Assembly: GCF_000226115.1 (NCBI RefSeq)
Contig: NC_016458.1
Coordinates: 8,413,501 to 8,477,500, forward strand
Source of the DNA: Thermothielavioides terrestris NRRL 8126
Lineage: Eukaryota; Ascomycota; Sordariomycetes; Sordariales; Chaetomiaceae
Reading direction: 5' to 3'
DNA length: 64,000 bases
Below, in pieces: positions 48,201 through 60,016 of the stretch; the stretch's first letter is position 1, and every line of letters starts with the position of its first letter. The position numbers were made by a program, and so were the translations under genes. The notes below the pieces were generated by a model. The model saw only the letters and a list, made by a program, of their open reading frames with translations. It did no database searches and had not been told where the DNA came from.

Positions 48201-51149
48201 AAACTGCATTGCGACGTGGGGCAAAGTCACCCAGCCCTTTTCTCGCTTTCCGCTCTGCACCACTCACAGTCGGAAGTTCCAGCAGGGCTCCAGTCTTCCT
48301 TGCCAAGGCGCACGCACACCCGACAGTAATCCGCACACAACACTAGCCTGGGATATCGGATATTCGATACTTGGCCGTGCCTCGCAGCTGCGGTCTGAAA
48401 CCTGGAGCGCACCCTTCGCTCTCTTGTCCTGCAGAGCCGGCGTTCTCCCGTCATTTGATCCTGGCGCCAGAACCAGTCCAATCAGCGCAGCGGGGTGCCA
48501 AAAGAAAACAAAAATGCCAGGACTCAGTTGACGAGTCGGCTGGCGCCACTGTTCCATCGTCTGTCCTGTCCGTGCGACGTTGAACGAACCAAGGCATGCC
48601 CTCAGCGCCGTTCGTGAGCTCGGCTCGAGCGCCTGGGAAGGCTTGCCCACAAACTATCGAATGCACTCCCTCTGGACCTCTTTCCGGCCCGAGCTCAGCA
48701 GCTCCCCAGACTGCTGTGTACACCAATAATCCGCACACGACACTAACGTCAGTTTAGTATAGCGGGTCCCACCGCGCTGGGCTGCCGAACCTGCTCTTCG
48801 CGTTCCTTTTCCACGGAACTTTTCGATGGCTGCCAAAACAAAGAACCAAGCTTCTGGCACAAGCTCGGGAGCATTGCCCAGGTCGTGTCCCGTGCGCTGA
48901 CGATGAGCTCATCAACACCGTCATCAAAACACGCCATCCTGCACCGCCTCGAGAGAGCTCTGAGAGCTTTACGCGGGCTTTACTGAGCTGCTGACTCGGC
49001 CTTGCCAGGCAACCCTGGCTGCACTTTATCCATATTGTGTGCGAAATAGTGTGTTGCAGTAGTGACTGCTGTGCCCGGTAGTTACACGCACTACACAGAA
49101 ACTACCTGGCACCTCCTCCGTCCGCGGCATAACAACGGCGGAGCCTTTCGACGCCCTCCTGCTCAGACCTTTGAGGCGGATGGAGGCGGCAAGCAGTGCT
49201 CAGCGTCGGGTTGGGCAGACTGAAGCGGGCGGGTGGGCAGAGTGGGTGATTGCATGCGTCCAGTCTGGCGCACTCGCCCACTGGCTGGAGTTTGCTGATC
49301 TGCAGAAACAAAACGGCTCATGGAGGGTTTGAGAACCACCTCTCAGACCCGAGGTGTGGCAGCCAATCAATGCACCACCCCTCCCTCTGACAGCCTGGGC
49401 AAGGCCTGGCTTCAAGCAACAAACGTGAACAGTACACTGGAAGGAGAGACAATGCTGGACTCAAGGATCTTCGGGCGGAAAGGAACTCCTGAGCATCACC
49501 TCACTCCGCCCTTCTCGCGCCACATCCAGCAGGGAACAGCTACCACAGTAGGCGTCCTGTCGAGGGCACGAAACACGCCCCGGAACGCCAGCTTTGTGTG
49601 CATGGTAACGCCTGTGTTCGGTGGACGCTTGACTCAGGCTTCTCACCCGCTTCCCGCATCCCGCCGTTCTGCCCTTTTGCCCATGTGTGTTGCCGGCGCC
49701 AACCGCCCGCTGCCAGACGGAGAGAGAAAGGGGGATGGCAGTCACGGGATGGGCGCCTCGATTCGCCCGAACGTCACTCGCCTGGTGGCACTCGGCTTCC
49801 TGCTTTGCGGGCTCGGCGCACCCCCTTCCCTCATAACACCCCCCAAAGCAAACTTGCGCTCCCCCCCCCACCCAAATCCTCTTGGCTGAAAGGCCTCTCC
49901 CAATGCGCCGAATGGCATGTGGGGCAACAGGGGGGCGTGTGTGTGTCTGATGGGCAAAGGGCAGCCAGCCGGGGAGGCAGTGACACAGCGCCCTCTGACT
50001 GGGCGGATGTGTCAGCCCAGTCACAGTCCTCTGCTCGCTTCTCGCGCTGACCCCATCCAGCCCATCCTTCTCTGGCCAAGCGGGCCTGCAGGGCCACCCG
50101 GCGGGCCCGCCCACACACCAGCCCAGTCGTTTCCACCCGCGCCATCCTTGTTCCGAGCTAGTGTAGCGCCGCGCGCCCAAGATTAAGAATAGTGATGGCT
50201 GCATTGCGGTTCCGTGGGTCTCGAAACAGGATGTGCTGGCCTGTGCCAGCCAGGGCAACCACTGGCCCACCCCGGCTGGCCCACAGTCCGGCAACCTCCC
50301 TGCCGCCTCTGGGCAAGAGGCGTCTCGAGGCCTGCGCACGTCTGACATGGGTCGCTCGGATCCAATCAAGCCACGGCAGCCCACTAAACCACGCAATTCG
50401 GGGGCGGGCTCGGCGGGGGTTGGAAGGCTACACTAGTGGAGGGTAGGGGAGGGACGCACTCGCTCGTGGAGAAGAACGGGGCGGCATGTGTGTAACAGAC
50501 CAGTCAAGTGTGGTCGAGACATATCAACGAACTCCCAGCCCGCATCGCATTCGATGCCTCACTCACACCGCCGACCGCCATTTTCTCGACGCTCATTAAA
50601 ACTAACCCCTTTTCCTCCCTTCTTCTCTTCTTCGCCTCTGGAACCCCCCCGAGTTCCAGTGCCGGGAGCCCCGTCCCTCGAGTCGCCACTTTCTTCCGCT
50701 CTCCCGCCACTCCGACCCCGTTGTTGTGGACACTCGCCTCTCGCCTTCTCGCATCACTTGACACCCAACCACCCATTCCGTCTCACCTTGGTTCCGTGCT
50801 CGGCTTGACTCGTTCACTCGAAGTCATCTTTGTTACGGACACGGAACTTCCAGACAACCCCATCTTAAATTCTGGCCCCAGGAAATTCCGAAGCAGCCCG
50901 CAAGGACAAAGGAACTTTTCCTGATTGCGCGCCCCTTTTTGGTTTGGAAGAGGAACCTTGCCAATCCGCCAGGTGCCCTTTGCCAAGGATCCGTTTCCTC
51001 TACTTTTTAGTAGTGCTGTTTCCTTTTCTTGTGTCCCGGCCCTCCTGGACTGCGAGCCTGTCTGGAACCCGGAGCTGTCCTACAGCTTAATTCGAAAAAA
51101 GAGTCGGCCGTTAAGAGACAGTGCGTCCAGGAGCGAAAGGGCAAAGATC
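45220..51149. other. Long gene-poor interval
   Basis: About 5.9 kb of average to high GC DNA with many mutually overlapping short frames and no recognisable domain. The only structured item found is the 30-bp inverted repeat pair at 46656-46685 and 47126-47155. The last ~600 bp is CT-rich and is probably the promoter and long 5' leader of the kinase gene at 51150. Confidence 0.5.
46656..47155. repeat. 500-bp segment bounded by 30-bp perfect inverted repeats
   Basis: 46656-46685 (starting GTACACCTCCTCCAGCATTC) is the exact reverse complement of 47126-47155. The interior is AT-richer than its surroundings and non-coding. It could be a small transposon or an inverted duplication. No target-site duplication is evident at these borders. 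Confidence 0.6.
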
Positions 51150-52993
51150 ATGCAGCATGTTTCAGTGTTTGGATACCCCACTCCGCCAGCGTCCCCGGCG
51201 TTCGGCCAGCCGTGCACCATCCCGAGCCAGCACATCAACGTTCAACAACAACAACAACAACAACAACAACCACAACAACAGCCGCGGTTCGCTCCACTGG
51301 CCCCCGAGGAGAGATTAGGCCAGTTCGTCACCAGCTCGCTGCAGCTGACGGGCATCGTGGGCACCGGCGCCTATGGGGTCGTGTACTCGGCCGTCGACAC
51401 CAAGACGGGCGTCCGGTATGCCGTCAAGTGCCTCAGCAAGCTGAACGCCGACGGTACGCCGCTGGACCGCCGCCAGATCGCCTTCCAGACCCGGGAGATC
51501 AGGTTGCACTACCTCGCCTCCACCCATGCCAACGTGGTCTCCATCCTGAAGATTATCGACTACCCGGACTGCATCTACGTCGTCCTGGAGTACTGCCCCG
51601 AGGGTGACCTGTTTTACAACATCACCGAGCGCGGGCAGTATGTGGGTAAGGATGAGCTGGCCAAGAAGGTTTTCCTCCAGATCCTGGATGCCGTGGAGCA
51701 CTGTCACAGCCTGGGCATTTACCACCGGGACTTGAAGCCGGAGAACATTCTCGTCACGGACCGGGGCGAGACTGTCAAGCTGGCAGACTTCGGCCTCGCC
51801 ACGTCGGCCGAGCGATCCGAAGATTATGGCTGCGGTTCGACTTTCTACATGTCGCCAGGTAGGTTCTCTCCTGCTGTTCCCGTGCGAAAGACCCCAAGCA
51901 CACCCCCCGCGTCCTTCTTTTCTCTTTCTTCCAAGCGAACCGGGACCGAGGCGCAAAAGGCCCATCGCGCCATCTCCATTCCTCAACCCCCCTACGACTC
52001 CAACTGACTCTTTCGTTTCTCCTTCTCTTCCTTCTAGAATGCCTGGACCACTCATCAAGGAGGCCATTTTACTACTGCGCACCCAATGATGTTTGGAGCC
52101 TGGGAGTCATCCTGGTGAACCTCACCTGCGGACGCAATCCGTGGAAGCAAGCATCCTATGAGGACTCCACCTACCGGGCGTACACCAAGAGCCAGGACTT
52201 CTTGAAGACCATCCTCCCCGTGTCGGATGAACTGAACGACATCTTGGGGAGGATATTTACGCGGAACCCGGACGAGAGGATCACGCTGCCCGAGCTGCGC
52301 GCTCGGATCCTGGCCTGCTCCCGGTTCACCGAACAGTCGACCGCCCCGCTGTCGGCCACGCCTGCGTCGCCAGGCCACGCAACAACCACAGCAACAACAA
52401 CAACACCAACAGCTTACGTTTGCGAGGAATCCGTCATGGACGACGACCAGTACGATTACGACCACGAGGCGCCGCTCTCCCCGGCCTCTTCGGACGGGGA
52501 GTCGACGTGCTCGTCGGACGAAGGATCCCTCACCTCAACCTGCTCCAGCATCGAGGACCTGGAGGACGACGACTCCCTGGAGGACATGCCCGAGGCCAAG
52601 ACCCCGCCACCGCAGGCGCAAGTACCGCCCCTGGGAGAGCCGGCCATCTACGAAGCCGAGGACCACTCGAGGGCGGCGCCGTTCCACCCGCCGCCGCCGC
52701 ACCACCCGCTGCCCCTGCCGTCCCAACAGGAGTACCTGCATCCCTATTCTCCCGTGGCTGTCCCGGTCCCGGTCCCGGTCCCGGAGCCTGCGGTGCACGG
52801 CGTGTCCATCCCCGTGCAGCCGTGTGCGCCGCCGCCGCCGCCGCCCAAGTTCCAGCTGCCGCAGTACGTCTGGGACATGCTGCGGTACGGCCAGCCGACC
52901 CCGCCAGTGGTGCCGGTGCCGCAGCTGCACCACCCGGTCCCGTTCCACCACCACCAGGTTCCGCTGTTCGCCCACATGCAGGGCTGCTACTAG
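51150..52993 (+). CDS. RAN1/VHS1/SKS1-like serine/threonine kinase
   Basis: Two exons, 51150-51858 and 52038-52993, 554 residues. The frame stays open upstream of 51150, but MQHVSVFGYPTPPASPAFGQ is the first conserved-looking ATG start. A polyQ stretch (about residues 32-48, coded by CAA repeats) precedes the kinase domain (~65-330): GTGAYGVVYSAVD, YAVKCLSKLN, HRDLKPENILVT, LADFGLAT, and after the splice SPECLDHSSRRPFYYCAPND, then VWSLGVILVNLTCGRNPWKQ. This matches the fungal Ran1/Pat1-Vhs1-Sks1 group, which links nutrient status to growth or meiosis. The C-terminal half is disordered: Ser/Asp-rich, then Pro- and His-rich (PVAVPVPVPVPEP). The specific role in this species is inferred only from the family. 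Confidence 0.92.
51243..51282 (+). repeat. CAA-rich trinucleotide repeat (polyQ) in the kinase gene
   Basis: Nine CAA codons in a row, one CCA (actually read as Pro) and further CAA/CAG codons, in frame near the N-terminus. The length is likely to vary between strains. Confidence 0.9.
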
Positions 52994-53565
52994 CTTCGTT
53001 TCTTTACGTTTGTTGTCTCGGACTCCTCCCCCCTTTTCCCTTCCCTCCCTCCTCCACTCCACCGTCGTGTGGCGGTCGTGGGCGTTGGGTGGGGGGCCGG
53101 GGGCCGGGGGCTGTTCGTGCGATTCATCCATCCATCCTGAGTTTGTGTTGCTACTATAGCCCAAGCCCGGGATTTTTTTGGAAACAGCACTGCACGCCCT
53201 GCTGGTGGGGATGGCCAGGGTCATTCTTATCATCCTCCCTCCTGCTGGACGACCGTTCAACTTTCTGACCCCGTCGGCCGGCCGGCACATGATGGGATCA
53301 CAGATCTACGGGAACAACGCCAAGGGTCCTCCTCCATGCTCCCCTGAATCGCACGACCAAACAACGTTTTTTGTATCACCCCTCCTTGCTGTCCTCGACG
53401 AGGACGAAGAGGGTGTGAGCACAACCCAAAAAGATGGATTTTAATGCACCCGACACTCTTTTATTTTTTTTTTGGCCCCACCCACCCGAGGACAGGCCGA
53501 ATAATGCGCCTGGGTGGGATGGCGGTGTTTCCTATCTATCTGTCCATATTTTCTCCGTTCTTGTA

Positions 53566-53619
<54 letters not shown>

Positions 53620-56600
53620 TTCTTACGTTCGGTTTACTCAAGGCGCTCGGATCTGGGATACGGGATTGGCAGCATATCTCTGGCGCACGGGGAGGCGGGA
53701 ATATTTTTGGACCCTGGGTTTGGGACCCTGATTACTTGGACAAACGAAAGGAGTTGAGGGAGGTGGTCTCCGTCTGGCTTTTTTTTTCACCCTCTTGCAC
53801 CGCTCAAGAAAAAAACATTCTTAATACCCGATTCACCCCATCTACCTCTTCTCATTCATAGAGAAGGAGAGAAAAACCGAGGGTTTTTTTTTCGTGGAGG
53901 CTGAGAGACATGACAACGGCATACACGTTCGGTGTGTTTGTTTTCGCTTCGGGGATGATACCACTTTTTGTCTGATTGTCTTGTCTGCCTGTTGTCAATA
54001 TCAGGTACTTGGGGCTTGCGAACTGGTCTGCTGGAGCTCTTGTCTTTCTTGGGCTGGTGGTGCTGCTGCTGTTTTGGGAGGTGGAAAATGTGGCCATGGG
54101 ATTATTACGATTTGGAAGAAGGTGCTAGACATTACCCTGGGTCAATAGCCCATTTTGCGGCGCTGCCGCAAAACAAATTTACGTTGGATTCACTCTTCAT
54201 TCCCTGGGACAGGGGGGATGCGCTTGAATGCTCTTTGAGGATGGGCACACACAGATGAATCAGTCATGTCCCGTGGAGATGATGGTATCACTGTCTTCAT
54301 GATTCATGGCATGCATGGTGTGGTTGCACGGGGCCGGAATCTAGAAGTCGTCCCAACTCATGTCTTCAGACAAAACAAAGGACTCTGAAGCTTTGAGAAG
54401 CTTGGAGCTTGACTTCCCCGTGTGGGGACCTTGATCCTGCTGCTGGCTAGTCAGGGCGTCTTCCTTACCCCAGACAGAACGCCACTCATCTGCTTGCTTC
54501 CAGGTTGCTTGCTTATGCTTCCCGCTGATTACCTCCTTCGCAGTCAGATTCACTAGCCTCTCGGTAATTACCAACTAATGAAAATCCAACTGCAACAATC
54601 GACGGACCAAGCCATGGAGTGGGAAAGGTGGCTGCTTGCACTTGCACCTCTCTGCCCCCCTTTTCCTGTCAGATCCCCAATCAATAAGTCCACACGGGAA
54701 TCAAATCAAAAAGGGGGGTGACATCTCGAAAATTGACGTGCAGCACTAACGTCGACTGAACCCGCCCCCCCAGTCCACCGCCCGTGACATCCTGTGCTGT
54801 GCCGCCCGGTTGCACTGCCCAGGGTGTGTGGGTGGGTTGCACATGCATTGCAGGGGTTGGGATTGGAAGGAGAAAGCATGGATGGTGGGAACGGACGGGC
54901 GGTTCGATTGGCGGATGACGTCGGGCGCCACGTCGCCTTACTTTTCTCTGATGTGCATGGCGTTGCAGCCTTACTTTACTCAACTTGGTTACGTTGTCCT
55001 TGGGTACGAGACACGGAAGTGCGGGTGGCATCGTTCAGAGATGAAGAGGCGGGCACTGTGTGTGGATGTAAACGTCTACCACAGTATCACGATTGTCGTG
55101 AACGCCGTCCCGATCGGGTTGTGCAGGATACTGGCCACTGCTATTCACTGCCTTTGATGGTAGTGTGTACCGACAGACATACTTCCCTTTGCTGTTTGTC
55201 TTTGATGATCTCTTGACTGCTGGGCTGCTGAGCATCTGAGCTGCGTGACCGCAGCCACAGTGCCCGGGCTGTCCACCACAATCAGGCACATCAACCGCAA
55301 AGGGCAGGTTGCAGCGGCGTGCATCTGGACTGCCAATCATTGGCGACGGGCGCCAGTCCGCTCGCAGGCCAAACCAGAACGCAAACGAAATGTGAGGCTT
55401 TCTGCATTGCATGCAATGCACTCTCTGATTGGTGACCCACCGGCCAGACAGCCAGCCAGCCAGCCAGCCAGCCGTTGGATTCGGAGCGCAAGTGCGGGTG
55501 GGTGGGGGCTTGGCAGGTGACAGCAGCGTGTCGCTCACACGCTTCTGCGTGTTTGTTTCTTTTTCGGTGGTCCTTCTTCTGCACTTCGATCACCCGTGGC
55601 TTTTGTTGGCTGATGCCTGTTTGCGGGATGAGCAGGTTCCAAGGGATCGCCCAGAGGGACCTACCTGGTCTGTGCACTCAATATTTCCGCGTCACTTGAC
55701 CCACTTGGTCAGTCTTGGACAGCCAGGCTTCAAGGGTCCCCCTCCTTCTGCTCCGTGCAAGCTGCAAGCTTGGCAGAGCTGCAGCGACTGCTTGCGAGGA
55801 CCCCCGCCTTTGGGCTTGCCAAAAGCGGGTTCTCGACCTTCAATCACTGTTGGGCATGCGCACCAACCAATTAGTGCATAGGGGTTGCTGCTTCACTCTT
55901 TCCGTCCAACTTGTGCTGGGGAGCTTCTCTTTCAAAGAATCTTGTTTACCAATCTGTTCGCTGGCCTGGCCCAGTTTGCCCTCGGCCGTGTCCAGCTTCG
56001 GCACGCGGCCTCGTATCGGGGGGCAAAGACACTGGCTATCCGCGGGTTATTCACGGCGTCTTGGCCGGCGCTGCGCCGCCTGAGTCTGTTCGTCTTTGTT
56101 TTTCCCAATCCGCATGACCCAGTACCAACAAGGTGGCGCGAAAACAAACGTGCGCAAAGTGGCCAAGCAGTGCCAGCCTCCTGGGAGGTGGCGGACGGCC
56201 CGGTTCCCTTCCCTCGGTGACGGCCGGCTGGACAGAGCTGCAGTCGATCGCCCAGTGCCCGAGCTGACACGCCCCCCAGGAGCCCTTTGAATCTTGATCC
56301 CGAAATGGGGTCCTGGCTCTTGTCATTGGCAGGCTTGCCCATCGTGATGAGCACATTCCATTCGGTCGCTCCGTGGCACGAGCATCCCCGCCGATCCAGC
56401 AGACCGAACCGGAACTGCCATTTGTGGAGCTGCTCCGATGGGTGGGTGTTTCGTCCGTCTGGGGTGTGCAAGTGTAGCGCCCGTTCTCGTTGACGTTGCT
56501 GCTTGTCCGCTCATGCCGAAGTGCAGCCCCCCAAGGCGATCCCGGCCTTTCAGCTCGAGTCGCGCGTTCCCACTGGCGTCGTCACGGTGGAGCCGATGCA

Positions 56601-57639
56601 GCACGCCTGCTCTGAGTTTTGCAATTGTAAGTGCTTGCATTAGCGCTCTTTTCGCGACTGGCATATGCCTGCCAACGGCCCGTCCGTGCTACCTGACTTC
56701 TTCTTCGAGCTCAGGCAGTGAGTGGATGGCTTTGTGGCCAGATTTTCGAAGGTGCAGCCGTGGCACACATTCACATTGCGGCCGCAGCTCAGGTCCTTCC
56801 GTGCCGTCGTTGGACCTTCGAGTGCGAAATGGCCTGAATCTGGCGGTGAGAAAACGAACCGGGCCATTCAGACGAGAGAGAGCAGAGAGGAGATCGATCC
56901 TGCCCGTGGTTGGTTCCGGCAAAACTATGGCATTGCAAATGCTGCTGGGGTGATGGAGTTCAAGGCTGGACTCTGCGACTCCGAATCAACATTGACTTCG
57001 CAGTCGGCGAGAGACCTGACGGAGCCTCCACACAGCAGCTGAATCCTTGACTCGTGTCCGCCGTCTGGATCCTGACTTGATGCTGCCTGTGCCGAATCAC
57101 CTTTTCCTGATGTGCGAAGCCGGGGTAATCCAGCTGCTCCCGAGGTCACAGGCCCTCGGAGTTGACCCAAACGAACCCGATATCCCGCACGAGTCATTGT
57201 GAGTTATGTAAGATGTGGCTCTGCAGCTGACGCCGTCAGTCTCGGACCGCCCATCGTGGTTGGTCCGTCTGTGTTTCTTTTTTGTGCGTTCTTTTTTGTG
57301 CGCAAACCCGCCGTTTCGGCTCAGAGGCCGGCGGCCCGATGGGGATCGGATCAGCAGCGGCACCCGAGCCGGAACCGCAGATCGGGCCGGAGACGTCATT
57401 CACCGGTCGGCGTCGGATCCAACCCCACTATCAGTGGGCGGCTCAACGCCGTGGCCGAGGTAGACAGTAGGCAGGGGCCAGGCCCACACGTCACGACCGC
57501 CTGCTTCTTCGCTTCTGTGTCACAGTCGCTGCTGCCTTGCCAGGTCAACCGCTCTCCGTTTCCCCTTCTCTCTTTCCCTTTTATTGGCTTGTTTCTTCCT
57601 TGAAAATCTGCCATGTTCACTCATTTGAGGTAAGCTAGT
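52994..57639. other. Gene-poor interval downstream of the kinase
   Basis: No supported gene in 4.6 kb. It contains a 51-nt T run (53568-53618) and a GCCA x5 microsatellite (55451-55470). Short frames on both strands lack motifs. Confidence 0.5.
53568..53618 (+). repeat. 51-nt uninterrupted poly-T tract
   Basis: A single-base run about 575 bp downstream of the kinase stop codon. It could be a genuine homopolymer or the reversed A-tail of an old retro-insertion; no element body is recognised beside it. Exact length is error-prone in assemblies. Confidence 0.9.
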
Positions 57640-58470
57640 TTCGTGCTGTCACCAATCCGGTGCAATCAGCAATGGAGTTTACCGAGACGGCGAGTGCTGG
57701 GTCGAAAAGGACGGTGACCGTGTTTCTGATCACACCATGCTCATCATACACCGAGATGACGATGAGTTCCTCTACGTAAAAAACCAGCGAGCGAATGCGT
57801 GCATCAGCACACTGTAGCCAGTTCAGATCCCTGCAGACCAAATCAGGCCGCTCGCTGATTCACGCTTTACTCGAGCTTCTGAGCCTCTCTCTCCACCTGC
57901 GTACCCCAAGCGGCCTAGGCTTCAAAGTTACAGACTCAGCAACGTGCCCGGAACCGATGTCGAGATCTTGACTGAAATAGAAGCATGCGAGGTGCTCAGT
58001 CTTCACCCACACCCCAACATCGCTCGCTACCTACCTAGGCTTTGTAGTCAAGGACGGCAGGACAAGAGGACTGGCTTTTGACAGGCACGCAATTACCCTC
58101 GAGAAGCTGATGGTAGACACTACACCCTTCGATACGGGTCGTTAGCTAAGCAAAATTGAAGTCAGGATCCGTCACATGCACGGTAAGCCCTGGGGCTGGT
58201 CCACAACAATCTCACCGCGTCAAACCACGATGGATGGCGACAACCCTGTCACCGTAGATTTCGACTCGTGCAAGCGGGACGGGGACAAGCTGGGCTCAAA
58301 AGGAGGCACGGACGGGTGAAAGCTGGCCGGCCAGGAGTTCGCCAGGCCTGAGAACGATTCTACAGCCTGGACCAGATACGACTCGCTCTGACCAAGAATG
58401 AGCATCGTTAATTCAGCTCGCATACCCCCGCCAAAGGGAGACGGTCCTCTCTCCATATTCGTTGCGTTGC
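57640..58470 (+). pseudogene. Degenerate protein-kinase-like gene
   Basis: The forward frame reads SNGVYRDGECWVEKDGDRVS, DHTMLIIHRDDDEFLYVKNQ up to a TAG at about 57818. It resumes as LSNVPGTDVEILTEIEACEV and LSLHPHPNIARYL, then shifts frame near 58035 to GFVVKDGRTRGLAFDRHAIT. Further on come KIEVRIRHMHGKPWG, a damaged catalytic loop, and DGDNPVTVDFDSCKRDGDKL, with TAG at about 58143 and TGA at 58318. This is the layout of the small atypical kinase-like proteins common in filamentous ascomycetes (IRHLHG...HND...DFDSC). The stops fit C-to-T or G-to-A changes of Gln and Trp codons. It is not functional as it stands. Confidence 0.75.
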
Positions 58471-60016
58471 GCTAGTGTGCTATGTGCTGCATTCTCAACT
58501 TGCTTCGCTTCGCCCTGCTCTAACTACTCTGCCTATTCGACAAGATACCTGCGACGTCTAGTTCTGGGTTGGGGTGAGAATCTGCGAAGACGTGTTTAGA
58601 AACAGCCTGTCCACCAAAGACGACCAAGTAACAACGGTCTTCAGCGTCAAAACCTACGCGGGGATGTAATTGCCAAACCATTCGCAGTCCGCTGAATGGC
58701 AGTCGCAGACCTACTCCCGGTCAGCTCTGTCGATTCTTGCGGTAACCAACCGCAGTCGTCGATCGGTAGTGAGAACTCGCACTCAACCATTCCTACTAGG
58801 GCAGCTTACGATTTCTTCGCCGCGAGCTGGTATGCACAGCATTCACTGTGACGCCTGACAATGTTAATACTTAAGTAGATACCTACATTGCCCGAAAACC
58901 CAACCAGCAGTCTCAGCGTCCTTGATACGAAATTGTCCAGAACAACGCTACTGCCTTCCCAAGTGGAGCGAATGGCCAAGACCTACCAGGGAGTTCAAAG
59001 CCCTCTTGGGCTGGTTGTCGCGAGGCCCAATCTCGAGACGGCGGTGTGTCAACTCCTTAGCTCTGGGACACAGTAGCCCACCTCGCCACACTGAGTTGAT
59101 TCTACACTCCGGACACCCTGTGTGTCACCTGCGAAACAACATGCCAACCGGACTGGCACACGCGCTCCCCTGGCACAAGGCCGTTTACGACCTGTTTACT
59201 CCGATGCACAACGGGGCCCGGGATCGGGGACTTAGGCGGCATCTTGAGATTCCGGGGTAGGGTAGTATGGTAGTACTTCCCTCCTCCCGGCCGATGGCTG
59301 ACAGGAGCTGCAACAGTCGAAACACTCCGCTGCACCCCCACACAGAGTCCGTCACTCTCCACGCTCATCAGTGACCCGCTCACAGGGCTTAGGCAGGTCT
59401 CTCAGACGCAATCATTGCGTAGACGGTAGAGCCAACGAGATGGCCAAGGACAGGGGATAGAGACGCGGCTGTCTCCTACTCGGGAGTTCACTAGGAAGAC
59501 CACCTCGGCCACGACGTCCGGGCTTGCCATCCAGGCTTTACTGACGGACACGACATATTCAAATCACAGGGCAAGCGAAAAATGATGCAGGCGCAGATTC
59601 CAGAGCAAAAAAAAAAAAAAAAAACAAGTCAATCAAGCCTTTTGTGGAACGCTGACGACGCGGAAGTCGCGTACGGTGTAACAGATACAGACAGGGGAGT
59701 ATAACGCAACGAGACAGGAGGAAAACAATAACGTAAGAGATTAAAGAGAGAACAGAAAAGAGGAATGCCCCCCAGCCCCCCGCTTGAAGAGGGAAGCCAA
59801 GTCCGTCATCACCACCACTGACTCACTCACCTCGCCCACTCACTCACTGCCTTTACCCGCCAACTTACCACATCCACCCACCCACCCAGACCCTCCTCCT
59901 TCTCCCTTCACCTTCCATCAACCCCTGCATAGCCCCCGGTTCCCCCGGGCCTCACTTCCACCCCGCACTCCTCCCGCCCCCCTTCACGGCAGCCAGCCCA
60001 ACCCGAGAGACTAGGC
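58471..60016. other. Intergenic DNA
   Basis: No supported gene. It includes an 18-nt A run (59607-59624) and a CT/CAC-rich stretch before 60017 that is the 3' region of the gene on the minus strand. Confidence 0.5.

Noticed and set aside
47544..50396. Several 150-310 residue frames on both strands
   Set aside because: They overlap one another, are rich in Arg/Ser/Pro/Gly/His/Cys, and show no domain; consistent with non-coding GC-rich DNA.
54341..54574. 77-residue minus-strand frame ending SEDMSWDDF
   Set aside because: Composition is not unlike coding, but there is no recognisable family, no clear upstream exon and no supporting context.
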